Below, one piece after another: positions 1 through 8,369 of a stretch of DNA of 64,000 bases (positions are counted from its first letter, which is position 1; each line of letters starts with the position of its first letter). The translations under genes were made by a program, and so were the position numbers. This DNA comes from UMGS755 sp045590535 (GTDB taxonomy: Bacteria; Bacillota; Clostridia; UBA1381; UBA9506), in NCBI GenBank assembly GCA_045590535.1, contig JAZNRE010000044.1:1-64000 (forward strand), given 5' to 3'. The notes beneath the pieces were generated by a model, which was given only the letters and a program-made list of their open reading frames with translations, had not been told where the DNA came from and did no database searches.

Positions 1-141
1 GACAGCGCAAAATATTCCGTGGAGCAGTTGCGGGTTTTGGTAAAGCGGCTGGCCGAAACAGACGGGTTTATTAAATCCACCTCCATGGATAACGAGGTGC
101 TCATCAGTTTGCTGGTTTCAGAGCTCTCAACAATCGAATGA
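1..141 (+). CDS. holA: C-terminal end of probable DNA polymerase III delta subunit
   Basis: The open frame enters from the left edge and stops at TGA 139-141, leaving 46 residues. The tail carries the pattern 'LAETDGFIKS', then an acidic gap and a leucine-rich last helix. This resembles the C-terminus of HolA, the clamp-loader delta subunit (a conserved Asp followed by IKS before the end). Position just upstream of hrcA fits gene orders seen in Clostridia. Only the last helices are visible, so the call rests on a short motif and on context. Confidence 0.55.
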   Translation, partial: DSAKYSVEQLRVLVKRLAETDGFIKSTSMDNEVLISLLVSELSTIE

Positions 142-181
142 TAGTAAATATTAGGGTCACAAAAAATTCACAATTTAATGC

Positions 182-210
182 TTGACAATCCGAAAAAAAA
201 GTGCTATCTT
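182..210 (+). promoter_or_regulatory. Sigma-A promoter of the hrcA operon
   Basis: TTGACA at 182-187 and TATCTT at 205-210, spaced by 17 bases. The CIRCE operator begins 4 bases after the -10, so HrcA bound there would cover the transcription start. Confidence 0.75.
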
Positions 211-214
211 ATTA

Positions 215-241
215 TTAGCACTCAAAGAGATAGAGTGCTAA
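215..241. promoter_or_regulatory. CIRCE operator (HrcA binding site)
   Basis: Perfect inverted repeat: TTAGCACTC at 215-223, nine-base spacer, GAGTGCTAA at 233-241. This is the full CIRCE consensus. It lies between the promoter and hrcA, so HrcA should repress its own operon. A second perfect copy lies before groES at 62454. Confidence 0.97.
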
Positions 242-257
242 CAACGGGGTGGATGTT

Positions 258-1322
258 ATGGATATGAATGAAAGAAAAAGAAAAATCCTTCATTCAATCA
301 TAGATGAATACATCAAAAGCGCAGAGCCGATTGGTTCACGGCACATAGCCAAAAACCTGGATTTTGGCTTATCAAGTGCCACCATTCGCAACGAAATGGC
401 AGACCTGGAGGAGATGGGCTATTTAGAGCAGCCACACACCTCTGCAGGCCGCATTCCCTCTGACAAGGGATACAGACTTTATGTTGATTCGCTGATGAAT
501 GATTATGAGCTGACCGTAAGCGACTTAAGCGACTTTGGCGGCGTTTTGGAGTGGAAACTGGGTCAGATTGATAAAATTATCAAGCGTGCTTCGGTTCTTC
601 TTTCAGAGCTGACGCACTACACAGCCGTGCTCACAACACCGGAGATGCGCCGTGGCGCCATTAAAACGGTAGAGCTCGTGCCGGTTGACAGTACATCGGT
701 TTTGATTATTTTGGTAACGAATGAAGGCGTGATGAAGCATAAACGCGTGCTGCTCCCTGCCGGAGTGGACGGTGAGTTTGTGCACAGCTTTTCCAATTTG
801 CTGCGGGAAAAACTTTCCGGCTTAACATTGGAAGAAATAAGCGCAGCCAAAATCAGCGAAATTCGTCGGGCTATGCAGTCACATTTTGAGCTTCTGTTCC
901 CGGTGCTTGACTTCATTGCCGAAATCATTGATGATGTTCGTGCCGAAACCGAGATCTTTACAAGCGGTGCCACCAACATTTTGAACTACCCCGAATTTAA
1001 TGATGTGCACCGGGCAAAAGAATTTTTGGAATTTTTGGATAATAAAGAGGCGGTTGCCGAAATTTTGCAACCTGCTAAAGGGCAGGAAGCCGGTTTTTCA
1101 GACGGTGGCATAACCGTTCGAATCGGCAGGGAAAACAAGCAGGACATCATGCAAAAATCCAGCGTGATTACCGCTAATTATTATGTAGGCGATCAGGTTA
1201 TGGGTCGCTTGGGCATTATTGGCCCCACCCGCATGGATTACCCCAAAACCATCGCGAAAATTAAGCAAATATCAGCTATGTTGAACAAACTTTTATATGA
1301 TTTATATATAGAAGAGGAATGA
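258..1322 (+). CDS. hrcA: Heat-inducible transcription repressor HrcA
   Basis: HrcA represses dnaK and groE operons by binding CIRCE; GroEL keeps it active in unstressed cells. The N-terminal winged helix (ERKRKIL, then 'SSATIRNEMADLEEMGYL') and the 'SAGRIPSDKGYR' segment are family hallmarks, and the length (354 aa) is normal. ATG 258 is chosen because GGGGTGG ends five bases upstream; GTG 249 overlaps that site, and ATG 264 is also possible. It is first in hrcA-grpE-dnaK-dnaJ and is autoregulated through the CIRCE just upstream. Confidence 0.96.
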   Translation: MDMNERKRKILHSIIDEYIKSAEPIGSRHIAKNLDFGLSSATIRNEMADLEEMGYLEQPHTSAGRIPSDKGYRLYVDSLMNDYELTVSDLSDFGGVLEWKLGQIDKIIKRASVLLSELTHYTAVLTTPEMRRGAIKTVELVPVDSTSVLIILVTNEGVMKHKRVLLPAGVDGEFVHSFSNLLREKLSGLTLEEISAAKISEIRRAMQSHFELLFPVLDFIAEIIDDVRAETEIFTSGATNILNYPEFNDVHRAKEFLEFLDNKEAVAEILQPAKGQEAGFSDGGITVRIGRENKQDIMQKSSVITANYYVGDQVMGRLGIIGPTRMDYPKTIAKIKQISAMLNKLLYDLYIEEE

Positions 1323-1344
1323 CAGGGAAAGGAATGGTTCACAG

Positions 1345-1881
1345 GTGAGCAAAGAAAAGACTGTTGCTGAAAACGAAGTCCTCGATAAAGAAGCAGAACA
1401 AAAAGAAGCGATTGAGGAAACAAAAGAAGAAGCGGCAACAGCGGAAACCCAAGAAGATGCTCTGCAAAAAAAGTATGACGAGCTTTATGATAAGCATTTG
1501 CGGACACTGGCAGAGTATGAAAATTTTAAAAGACGCACCCAAAAAGAAAAAGATGAGCTTTATGCTCATGCACAAGCCAACACCATTTTAGAACTTTTGC
1601 CGGTGCTCGATAATTTAGAGCGGGCTGTAGAGGCGGCAGAGGCATCATCCCTTGCTGAAGGCGTGCAAATGGTGCTCAAACAGCTTTTGGAGATTCTTGC
1701 AAAAATGGGCGTTACAGAGATTGAAGCTGTGGGCAAGCCCTTTGACCCGAATCTTCACAATGCCGTCATGCATGTTGAAGATGAATCCGTGGGTGAAAAC
1801 ACAATAGTGGAGCAATTTGTTAAAGGCTATATGCTGAAAGACAAAGTGATTCGCTATTCAATGGTTAAAGTAGCTAACTAA
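1345..1881 (+). CDS. grpE: Nucleotide exchange factor GrpE
   Basis: GrpE releases ADP from DnaK. The 178-residue protein has the expected plan: a charged, Glu/Lys-rich N-terminal coiled coil (about residues 5-60), 'LAEYENFKRRTQKEKDE' leading into the four-helix bundle, and a C-terminal beta domain with 'NPNLHNAV'-like (here DPNLHNAVMHVED) and 'GYMLKDKVIR'. The start is GTG 1345 with an AGGAATGG-type Shine-Dalgarno; no ATG fits better. It lies 22 bases after hrcA and is co-transcribed with it. Confidence 0.96.
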   Translation: MSKEKTVAENEVLDKEAEQKEAIEETKEEAATAETQEDALQKKYDELYDKHLRTLAEYENFKRRTQKEKDELYAHAQANTILELLPVLDNLERAVEAAEASSLAEGVQMVLKQLLEILAKMGVTEIEAVGKPFDPNLHNAVMHVEDESVGENTIVEQFVKGYMLKDKVIRYSMVKVAN

Positions 1882-1946
1882 GCAGTGTAAGCTGCACAAA
1901 AATATAAGAAATAATAAGTTTTTTACATTATCAGGAGGTAATGATC

Positions 1947-3782
1947 ATGGCAAAAATTATTGGTATAGACTTAGGAACAACAAATTCCTGCGTATCGGTT
2001 ATCGAGGGCGGCGAGCCTACCGTTATCCCTAACGCAGAAGGCGGCAGAACCACACCTTCCGTAGTCGCTTTTTCTAAAGACGGCGAGCGTTTAGTAGGTC
2101 AGGTGGCAAAGCGTCAGGCAATTACAAACCCTGACCGCACCATCAGCTCCATTAAGCGTGAAATGGGTTCAGCCTATAAAGTAGATATTGACGGCAAGAG
2201 CTATTCTCCCCAGGAGATTTCAGCAATGATTCTGCAGAAGTTAAAGGCAGATGCCGAGGCTTATTTAGGTGAGCCGGTTTCACATGCAGTTATCACCGTT
2301 CCGGCCTATTTTAATGATTCTCAAAGACAGGCTACCAAAGATGCAGGCAAAATTGCCGGTCTGGAAGTGCAGAGAATCATCAACGAGCCCACAGCCGCAG
2401 CGCTTGCTTATGGTATGGATAAAGAAAACGACCAGAAAATCATGGTTTATGACCTGGGCGGCGGTACTTTTGATGTATCCATTCTGGAACTGGGCGATGG
2501 TATTTTTGAAGTTTTGGCAACCAGCGGTAACAACCGTTTGGGCGGCGACGACTTTGACCAGAGAATCATTGATTATTTAGCCGATGAATTTAAAAAGGAA
2601 AACGGCATTGACTTAAAAGCCGATAAAATGGCTCTGCAAAGATTAAAAGAAGCTGCAGAAAAGGCAAAGATTGAGCTTTCCGGTGTGACGACCACTAACA
2701 TCAATCTGCCCTTTATCACAGCGGATGCAACTGGTCCTAAGCACTTAGACATGACTTTGACAAGAGCTAAATTTGACGAATTGACCCATGACTTAGTAGA
2801 AGCTACCATGGAACCCACTCGCAACGCTCTTCGCGATGCAGGCTTATCTGCCGGCGAGATTGACAAGGTTTTACTGGTTGGCGGTTCTTCCAGAATCCCG
2901 GCTGTTCAGGAAGCTGTTAAAAAGATTACCGGCAAAGAGCCTCACAAGGGCATCAACCCCGATGAATGTGTTGCTGTTGGTGCATCCATTCAGGGTGCTG
3001 TTTTAGCCGGTGATGTTAGCGGCATTGTGCTTTTAGATGTAACGCCCCTTTCCTTAGGTCTTGAAACCTTGGGCGGCGTGTTCACCAAGCTGATTGAAAG
3101 AAACACAACCATTCCCACCAAAAAGTCACAGATTTTCTCCACCGCTGCAGACGGACAGACCAGCGTTGAGGTTCATGTTTTGCAGGGTGAACGCGAAATG
3201 GCGGCTTATAACAAAACTTTGGGACGGTTCCATTTGGATAACATTCCGTCTGCACCTCGTGGTGTGCCGCAGATTGAAGTTACCTTTGATATTGATGCAA
3301 ATGGTATTGTTCATGTTTCTGCCAAGGATTTAGGCACAGGCAATGAGCAGGAAATCACCATCACAGCCAGCACAAATCTTTCGGATGATGAAATTGATAA
3401 GGCTGTTAAAGAAGCAGAACAGTTTGCTGCAGAGGATAAAAAGAAGAAAGAAGAAATTGACACCCGCAACAACGCTGATTCTTTAGTATATCAGAGCGAA
3501 AAATCGCTGACCGATTTGGGTGACAAGGTTGATGCGGCTGATAAGGCAGCCATTGAAGCTGAAATTGCTAAAGTTAAAGAGGCCTTAAAGGGCACCGATA
3601 CCGAGGCGATTAAAAAGGCATCTGAAGCGCTTTCAGCTAAGTTCTATGAAGTGAGTGCCAAAATCTATCAGGCAGCGAATCCCCAGGGTGGTCCCCAGGA
3701 TCCGCAAGGCCCCGCTGCTGGCGGTCAGGCACCCGGCGGAAACGACAATGTGGTTGACACCGATTATGAGGTTGTTGACTAA
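1947..3782 (+). CDS. dnaK: Molecular chaperone DnaK (Hsp70)
   Basis: ATP-driven chaperone that works with DnaJ and GrpE in the cytosol. The nucleotide-binding domain begins 'KIIGIDLGTTNSCV', with 'YDLGGGTFDVSI' and 'LLVGGSSRIPAV'. The hydrophobic linker reads 'VLLDVTPLSLG', and the tail is a Gly/Pro/Gln-rich stretch ending EVVD. The length of 611 aa is normal. ATG 1947 is chosen because AGGAGGT at 1933-1939 is seven bases away; ATG 1941 would be only one base from it. Transcribed with hrcA-grpE from the CIRCE promoter. Confidence 0.98.
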   Translation: MAKIIGIDLGTTNSCVSVIEGGEPTVIPNAEGGRTTPSVVAFSKDGERLVGQVAKRQAITNPDRTISSIKREMGSAYKVDIDGKSYSPQEISAMILQKLKADAEAYLGEPVSHAVITVPAYFNDSQRQATKDAGKIAGLEVQRIINEPTAAALAYGMDKENDQKIMVYDLGGGTFDVSILELGDGIFEVLATSGNNRLGGDDFDQRIIDYLADEFKKENGIDLKADKMALQRLKEAAEKAKIELSGVTTTNINLPFITADATGPKHLDMTLTRAKFDELTHDLVEATMEPTRNALRDAGLSAGEIDKVLLVGGSSRIPAVQEAVKKITGKEPHKGINPDECVAVGASIQGAVLAGDVSGIVLLDVTPLSLGLETLGGVFTKLIERNTTIPTKKSQIFSTAADGQTSVEVHVLQGEREMAAYNKTLGRFHLDNIPSAPRGVPQIEVTFDIDANGIVHVSAKDLGTGNEQEITITASTNLSDDEIDKAVKEAEQFAAEDKKKKEEIDTRNNADSLVYQSEKSLTDLGDKVDAADKAAIEAEIAKVKEALKGTDTEAIKKASEALSAKFYEVSAKIYQAANPQGGPQDPQGPAAGGQAPGGNDNVVDTDYEVVD

Positions 3783-3802
3783 GAGAAATAGTTAAAAGAA
3801 TC

Positions 3803-3846
3803 GGGGTCTGTGGCAATGCATTTTTGCTGCAGCCCCTTGTTCTTGT
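3803..3846 (+). terminator. Hairpin between dnaK and dnaJ, possible partial terminator
   Basis: A GC-rich stem (GGGG...CTGTGGCAA pairing with TTGCTGCAGCCCC, using G-U pairs and one bulged base) is followed by the U-rich TTGTTCTTGTTTTG. It could attenuate read-through into dnaJ or protect the upstream mRNA. No separate dnaJ promoter is evident. Confidence 0.5.
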
Positions 3847-3865
3847 TTTGTGAGGGGAATCATAA

Positions 3866-5014
3866 ATGGCAGAAAAAAGAGATTATTATGAAGTGTTAGG
3901 CGTCAATAAAGGCGCCAGCGCCGATGAACTTAAAAAGGCATATCGAAAGCTGGCTAAAAAATATCATCCCGATTTAAACCCCGATGATAAAACAGCTGAA
4001 GCCAAGTTTAAAGAGGCAAATGAGGCCTATGAAGTGCTTTCTGACCCGGAGAAAAAGCAGCGCTATGACCAGTTTGGTCATGCAGGTGTTGACCCGAACT
4101 TTGGTGCCGGCGGCGGTGGCTTTGGTGGCGGCTTCGGTGGTGGCTTTGATTTTGGTGATATTTTTGAAGGGTTTTTCGGCGGCGGTTTTGGCGGCCGCGG
4201 TGGTGCACGCCGCAATGGTCCCAAGCGTGGCTCCGATTTAGAGGCAGAAGTGACCATCACCTTTGAAGAGGCTGCTTTTGGTTGTGAAAAAGAAATTCAT
4301 TTATATAGAACCGAATTTTGTCCCGATTGTGACGGCAGCGGTGCCAAGGCTGGCAGCGAGGTTGTAACCTGTACCACCTGTGGTGGCAGCGGTCAGGTGC
4401 GCAGCACTCAGCGTACCATTTTGGGTAACATGTCCACAGTCAGCACTTGCAGCACTTGCGGTGGTAAGGGCAAAATTGTGAAAGAACCCTGTGGTAAGTG
4501 TGCCGGCAAGGGCAAAATCAGAAAATCAAGAACCATTAAAGTAAACATACCCGCCGGCATTGATAACGGCCAAAGCATTTCGCTTTCCGGCCAGGGCAAT
4601 GTAGGCGACAAAGGTGCACCGGCCGGCAATTTATTTGTAGTGGTAACGGTGCTGCCACACAGCCTGTTTCAAAGAAACGGCTATGATGTGATGTGTGAGG
4701 TGCCCATCACCTTTGTGCAGGCGGCTTTAGGTGCCGAGCTTGAAGTTCCCACTTTAGACGGAAAGGTGAAATATTCCATTCCTGAAGGCACACAGACAGG
4801 AACGGTTTTCCGCTTGAAAGGCAAGGGCATTTCCATGCTGCGTCGGAATGGTCGTGGAGACCAGTTTGTGCGGGTTACGGTGGAAATTCCCACCCATCTT
4901 TCCTCCAAGCAAAAAGACCTTTTGCGTGAGTTTGAAGGCAGTTTAAAAGGCAACAACCACACCAAACAAAAAAGCTTTTTTGATAAAATGCGGGGCAATA
5001 GCGGGAAGGGCTGA
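3866..5014 (+). CDS. dnaJ: Co-chaperone DnaJ (Hsp40, type I)
   Basis: Delivers unfolded substrates to DnaK and stimulates its ATPase. Domain order is complete: J domain (residues 5-70, HPD in 'KKYHPDLNP'), a Gly/Phe-rich linker (about 75-118), four CxxCxGxG zinc repeats (about 150-215: CPDCDGSG, CTTCGGSG, CSTCGGKG, CGKCAGKG), and the C-terminal substrate domains. The length is 382 aa. GAGGGG lies eight bases before ATG 3866. It is separated from dnaK by a hairpin, so its expression may be lower than dnaK. Confidence 0.97.
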   Translation: MAEKRDYYEVLGVNKGASADELKKAYRKLAKKYHPDLNPDDKTAEAKFKEANEAYEVLSDPEKKQRYDQFGHAGVDPNFGAGGGGFGGGFGGGFDFGDIFEGFFGGGFGGRGGARRNGPKRGSDLEAEVTITFEEAAFGCEKEIHLYRTEFCPDCDGSGAKAGSEVVTCTTCGGSGQVRSTQRTILGNMSTVSTCSTCGGKGKIVKEPCGKCAGKGKIRKSRTIKVNIPAGIDNGQSISLSGQGNVGDKGAPAGNLFVVVTVLPHSLFQRNGYDVMCEVPITFVQAALGAELEVPTLDGKVKYSIPEGTQTGTVFRLKGKGISMLRRNGRGDQFVRVTVEIPTHLSSKQKDLLREFEGSLKGNNHTKQKSFFDKMRGNSGKG

Positions 5015-5019
5015 GGCTG

Positions 5020-5997
5020 ATGCTGTTTATTGATAACAAAAGTACAGACCCCTATTTCAATCTGGCAGCAGAAGAGTTTTTAACGAAAGAGCTGTCAGAA
5101 GAAATTTTTATGCTCTGGCGCAATGCTCACACCATTGTGATTGGTCGCAACCAAAACACCTTGGCTGAAATCAATTATGATTATGTCAAAGACGAAGGCA
5201 TTCATGTGGTCAGGCGGATGTCCGGCGGTGGCACTGTGTTTCACGACCTGGGCAACATCAATTTCACCTTCATTATGAACTCAAATGATGATTTCAGTAA
5301 TTATCAAAAATTCACACAGCCGGTCATTGACTTTTTACAAAGTCTGGGTGCAAAAGCAGAGCTACGAGGCCGGAACGATTTGGTTATTGACGACAAAAAA
5401 ATTTCGGGCAATGCCCAGTATATGCATAAAGACCGGATTCTTCATCACGGCACTTTGCTTTATGATGCCGAGCAAAATCGCCTGGCAGAGGCTCTTCGGG
5501 TTTCAGAGGATAAAATTAAGAGTAAGGGTATTCAGTCCGTTCGCAGTCGAGTGACGAACATAAAGCCCTATCTGAATGATCCCCTTTCACCTGAAGAATT
5601 TATTGAGCGATTTAAAGAGTACATGACTAAAACTGTGCCCGATTGTCAATACTATGACCTACAACCTCATGTGGCAGAAATCCAGCGCCTGCGGGATGAA
5701 AAATATGCAACATGGGAATGGAATTTTGGTTATTCCCCCAAATATACCTATCAAAAGCGGAAACGATTTCCTTTTGGAGAGGTTACAGTGGAACTGGATA
5801 TTAACAGCTCTTCTGTGATTCAGAGCGCGAAAATCAGTGGCGACTTTTTCTCAAAAAAGCCAATTGAGGAGCTCCAAGCGGCACTTTGCAACTTGCGGCA
5901 CGAGCCAACAGAGGTCTTAAAAGCCCTTTCGAGCCGAGAAATTTCAGATTACATTCAGGGAATGAACCAAAACAACCTGATGGATTTGTTGTTTTAA
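5020..5997 (+). CDS. lplA: Lipoate--protein ligase A
   Basis: Activates free lipoate with ATP and attaches it to lipoyl domains (for example GcvH or 2-oxoacid dehydrogenase E2). The catalytic domain shows 'NAHTIVIGRNQNT', 'VVRRMSGGGTVFHDLGNIN' and 'KISGNAQY', the lipoyl-AMP pocket motifs. The C-terminal accessory domain (about residues 245-325) is present, giving 325 aa, typical of two-domain LplA. The start lies five bases after dnaJ stops, so it is probably translated from the heat-shock transcript. No lipoate-dependent enzyme is encoded in the window. Confidence 0.94.
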   Translation: MLFIDNKSTDPYFNLAAEEFLTKELSEEIFMLWRNAHTIVIGRNQNTLAEINYDYVKDEGIHVVRRMSGGGTVFHDLGNINFTFIMNSNDDFSNYQKFTQPVIDFLQSLGAKAELRGRNDLVIDDKKISGNAQYMHKDRILHHGTLLYDAEQNRLAEALRVSEDKIKSKGIQSVRSRVTNIKPYLNDPLSPEEFIERFKEYMTKTVPDCQYYDLQPHVAEIQRLRDEKYATWEWNFGYSPKYTYQKRKRFPFGEVTVELDINSSSVIQSAKISGDFFSKKPIEELQAALCNLRHEPTEVLKALSSREISDYIQGMNQNNLMDLLF

Positions 5998-6061
5998 TAA
6001 TATTGTAAGAACATAATTGATTGATATATTTATCCAGGCGAAAGCCGGAACGGAGGATGGT

Positions 6062-7432
6062 ATGTTTCAAAAGGAAAGTGGCTGGAAAGCAGCAGACAGT
6101 GTTTTAAAGAGCGAAATTTTCAGCTTTTCAGAAGGGTATAAGAAATATTTGGATAAAGGAAAAACCGAGCGCCTGGCCGTGAGTGAAGCAAAGCGCATGG
6201 CAGAGGCTCACGGCTTTTGCGACCTTGAAAGCAAAGAAAATTTAAAACCGGGTGATAAAGTATACATCATCAATCGGGATAAAAATATTTTTCTGGCTGT
6301 TTTAGGCAAAGAGGATTTGGAGCAGGGTGCTTCTTTCATCATTGCTCATGTTGATTCACCCCGGATGGACCTTAAGCAAAATCCTGTTTATTCCGACAGT
6401 GGTCTTGCCATGTTGAAAACCCATTATTATGGTGGTATTAAAAAATACCAGTGGACAGCCGTTCCCCTTTCTCTCCACGGCGTGGTTATGACAAAGGACG
6501 GCAAAAAGATTCAGATCGATATCGGTGACGGTCCGGATGATCCCATGTTTTGTATTACTGACTTGCTGCCCCACCTGGCAACAGACCAGATGCAGAAAAA
6601 AGCAACTGAAATCATCGGCGGTGAAGCCCTTAACATCGTTGTGGGCAGCATGCCGGCTGAAGACGCGGAAAAAGATGCAGAAAAAGAAGCGCTTTTGGCA
6701 CTATTGTCCGCAGAATATGGCATTTGTGAAGAAGATTTCTTAAGTGCAGAACTGGAGGCGGTTCCTGCTTTTTGTGCCCGGGATTTGGGCTTTGACAGAA
6801 GCTTGGTGGCAGCCTATGGTCAGGATGACCGGGTGTGTGCTTACACCGCACTTGCGGCCATTTTAGAGACTGAGGCGCCGGAGAAAACCGCCATTTGCGT
6901 TTTAACAGATAAAGAAGAGATAGGCAGCATGGGTAACACCGGCATGCGTTCTGCATTTTTTGAATATGCCATGGCGCTTTTGCTGGAAAAGTCAACCGGA
7001 AAGTATAATGAACTGATGCTCAAAAAGACCTTCCGTCACTCCCAGTGCTTGTCGGCCGATGTAAGTGCCGGCGTTGACCCCACATGGCCGGAGGTGCATG
7101 ATAAACTCAACGCGCCCTACATTGGTCGTGGTGTTGTGCTGACAAAATTCACCGGCTCAAGAGGTAAATCGGGCACATCGGATGCCAATGCAGAGTTTGT
7201 GTTCCGCGTGCGCCGTTGCTTTGACGAAAGCGAAGTTTTCTGGCAAAGCGGCGAATTGGGCAAGGTGGATGCCGGCGGCGGTGGCACCATTGCGCAATAT
7301 ATTGCCAATTTAGATGTTGAGGTTGTGGATTGCGGTGTTCCGCTGCTTTCTATGCATGCCCCGCTTGAGGTGGCATCAAAGCTGGATATTTACATGGCGT
7401 ACAAGGCATATAAAGCGTTTTATAACAACTAA
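6062..7432 (+). CDS. M18 family zinc aminopeptidase
   Basis: Cytosolic metallo-aminopeptidase (aminopeptidase I/DNPEP family) that removes N-terminal residues from peptides. Metal-site signatures are visible: 'AHVDSPRMDLK', 'GQDDRVCAY', 'TDKEEIGSMGNTGM', and near the C-terminus 'SMHAPLEVASKLD'. The 456-aa length fits the family. ATG 6062 is chosen because GGAGG lies five bases upstream; a TTG 15 codons earlier has no ribosome site. It follows lplA by 64 bases and ends at a strong bidirectional terminator. Confidence 0.94.
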   Translation: MFQKESGWKAADSVLKSEIFSFSEGYKKYLDKGKTERLAVSEAKRMAEAHGFCDLESKENLKPGDKVYIINRDKNIFLAVLGKEDLEQGASFIIAHVDSPRMDLKQNPVYSDSGLAMLKTHYYGGIKKYQWTAVPLSLHGVVMTKDGKKIQIDIGDGPDDPMFCITDLLPHLATDQMQKKATEIIGGEALNIVVGSMPAEDAEKDAEKEALLALLSAEYGICEEDFLSAELEAVPAFCARDLGFDRSLVAAYGQDDRVCAYTALAAILETEAPEKTAICVLTDKEEIGSMGNTGMRSAFFEYAMALLLEKSTGKYNELMLKKTFRHSQCLSADVSAGVDPTWPEVHDKLNAPYIGRGVVLTKFTGSRGKSGTSDANAEFVFRVRRCFDESEVFWQSGELGKVDAGGGGTIAQYIANLDVEVVDCGVPLLSMHAPLEVASKLDIYMAYKAYKAFYNN

Positions 7433-7445
7433 ATGGATTGAACTG

Positions 7446-7487
7446 AAAAAAGCGTCTGTCACAAATTTTGTGACAAACGCTTTTTTC
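7446..7487. terminator. Bidirectional terminator
   Basis: Stem GCGT-x-TGTCACAA pairing with TTGTGACA-x-ACGC (7452-7480), flanked by A6 on the left and T6 on the right. It serves the aminopeptidase gene on plus and the convergent membrane-protein gene on minus. Confidence 0.9.
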
Positions 7488-7527
7488 TATGCCCGCAGGT
7501 TATTGCGAGGCAAGGGATATATTTATT

Positions 7528-8193
7528 TTAGTCTGTGGGATTGCCGTTAATCATCTGCATTAAGGCATCAACCTGATGCTCAAAAAATGCCAGCTTTTTC
7601 TTGCTATTGCCGATTTGCATAGCGTTTTTGGGGCGTAGAGTCATATAAAGCCCGTCGGGCAGGTCGTCAATGGTGTTAAAGGGTGCCAATTCTTTAAGGG
7701 GAATTTTAATCAGCTCATCGGTGGCGTGACCCAAAGCATCGGGCAACTCGCTGTAGGTACCCAGCAGTTCCTGTTCCTTAAAAAAGGCTAAGGTTTCTTC
7801 ATCTAATATCTGCAAGGCGCTTTCAGCAGCGGCAAGAGAACCCAACAGTTTTGTTTGGTGCGTCAAAAAAGTTTGGGGGTCGTTTTTTTCCATAACCTTA
7901 TCGTAATAAATATAGTTTATTGTGGCAAGGGTCTTTTCGTCCTGGTCAAAGTCCATAGGCATGCTTGCCATAGCTTCTGTGGCGGCGTTCCACATTTCTT
8001 GGGAAACATAAATGCTGCTTGTGACTAAAATGGGCACATCCGTTTTGGGTCTGAACACCGTGGACTTCAAAAAGGATATAACGCCAATCACAAGAATGAT
8101 GGTGACGATAAAAGGCCACTTATAGTAATCTAAAAAATATTGCCACCGCTGTCCTTTGGGGACTTCGGAGGGCTTATATGTATGGTCAGCCAT
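7528..8193 (-). CDS. Membrane-anchored protein of unknown function
   Basis: 221 residues, no family recognised. A cytosolic N-terminus with 'WQYFLDYYKWPF' precedes one transmembrane helix (about residues 28-46). A soluble, probably extracytoplasmic domain of about 170 residues follows, without cysteine pairs or an obvious catalytic motif. AAAGGAGG nine bases before ATG 8193 is a strong ribosome site, and the gene has its own perfect promoter (8234-8262), so it is real. It is a single-gene unit ending at the shared terminator at 7446. Confidence 0.8.
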   Translation of the reverse strand: MADHTYKPSEVPKGQRWQYFLDYYKWPFIVTIILVIGVISFLKSTVFRPKTDVPILVTSSIYVSQEMWNAATEAMASMPMDFDQDEKTLATINYIYYDKVMEKNDPQTFLTHQTKLLGSLAAAESALQILDEETLAFFKEQELLGTYSELPDALGHATDELIKIPLKELAPFNTIDDLPDGLYMTLRPKNAMQIGNSKKKLAFFEHQVDALMQMINGNPTD

Positions 8194-8233
8194 GAAACGG
8201 CCTCCTTTGGTTTAATTGTAATGCTACTTTTTT

Positions 8234-8262
8234 ATTATAATGTAATTTGGGCAAGATGTCAA
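8234..8262 (-). promoter_or_regulatory. Sigma-A promoter of the membrane-protein gene
   Basis: On the minus strand TTGACA (8257-8262), 17-base spacer, TATAAT (8234-8239): a perfect consensus about 40 bases before ATG 8193. Confidence 0.85.
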
Positions 8263-8315
8263 AGGGGAGGGACATTTGTTTACAAATATGTCATTATTTT
8301 TAAAAGGTATCCATG

Positions 8316-8347
8316 AAAAAGGCGGTGTCAACCAAGTTGACACCGCC
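8316..8347 (-). terminator. Terminator of the hydrogenase operon
   Basis: A perfect 12-base-pair stem (GGCGGTGTCAAC / GTTGACACCGCC) with a three-base loop, followed on the minus strand by five T. It lies 22 bases after the hydA stop. Confidence 0.93.
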
Positions 8348-8369
8348 TTGAAGCATCACTGCACGATTA

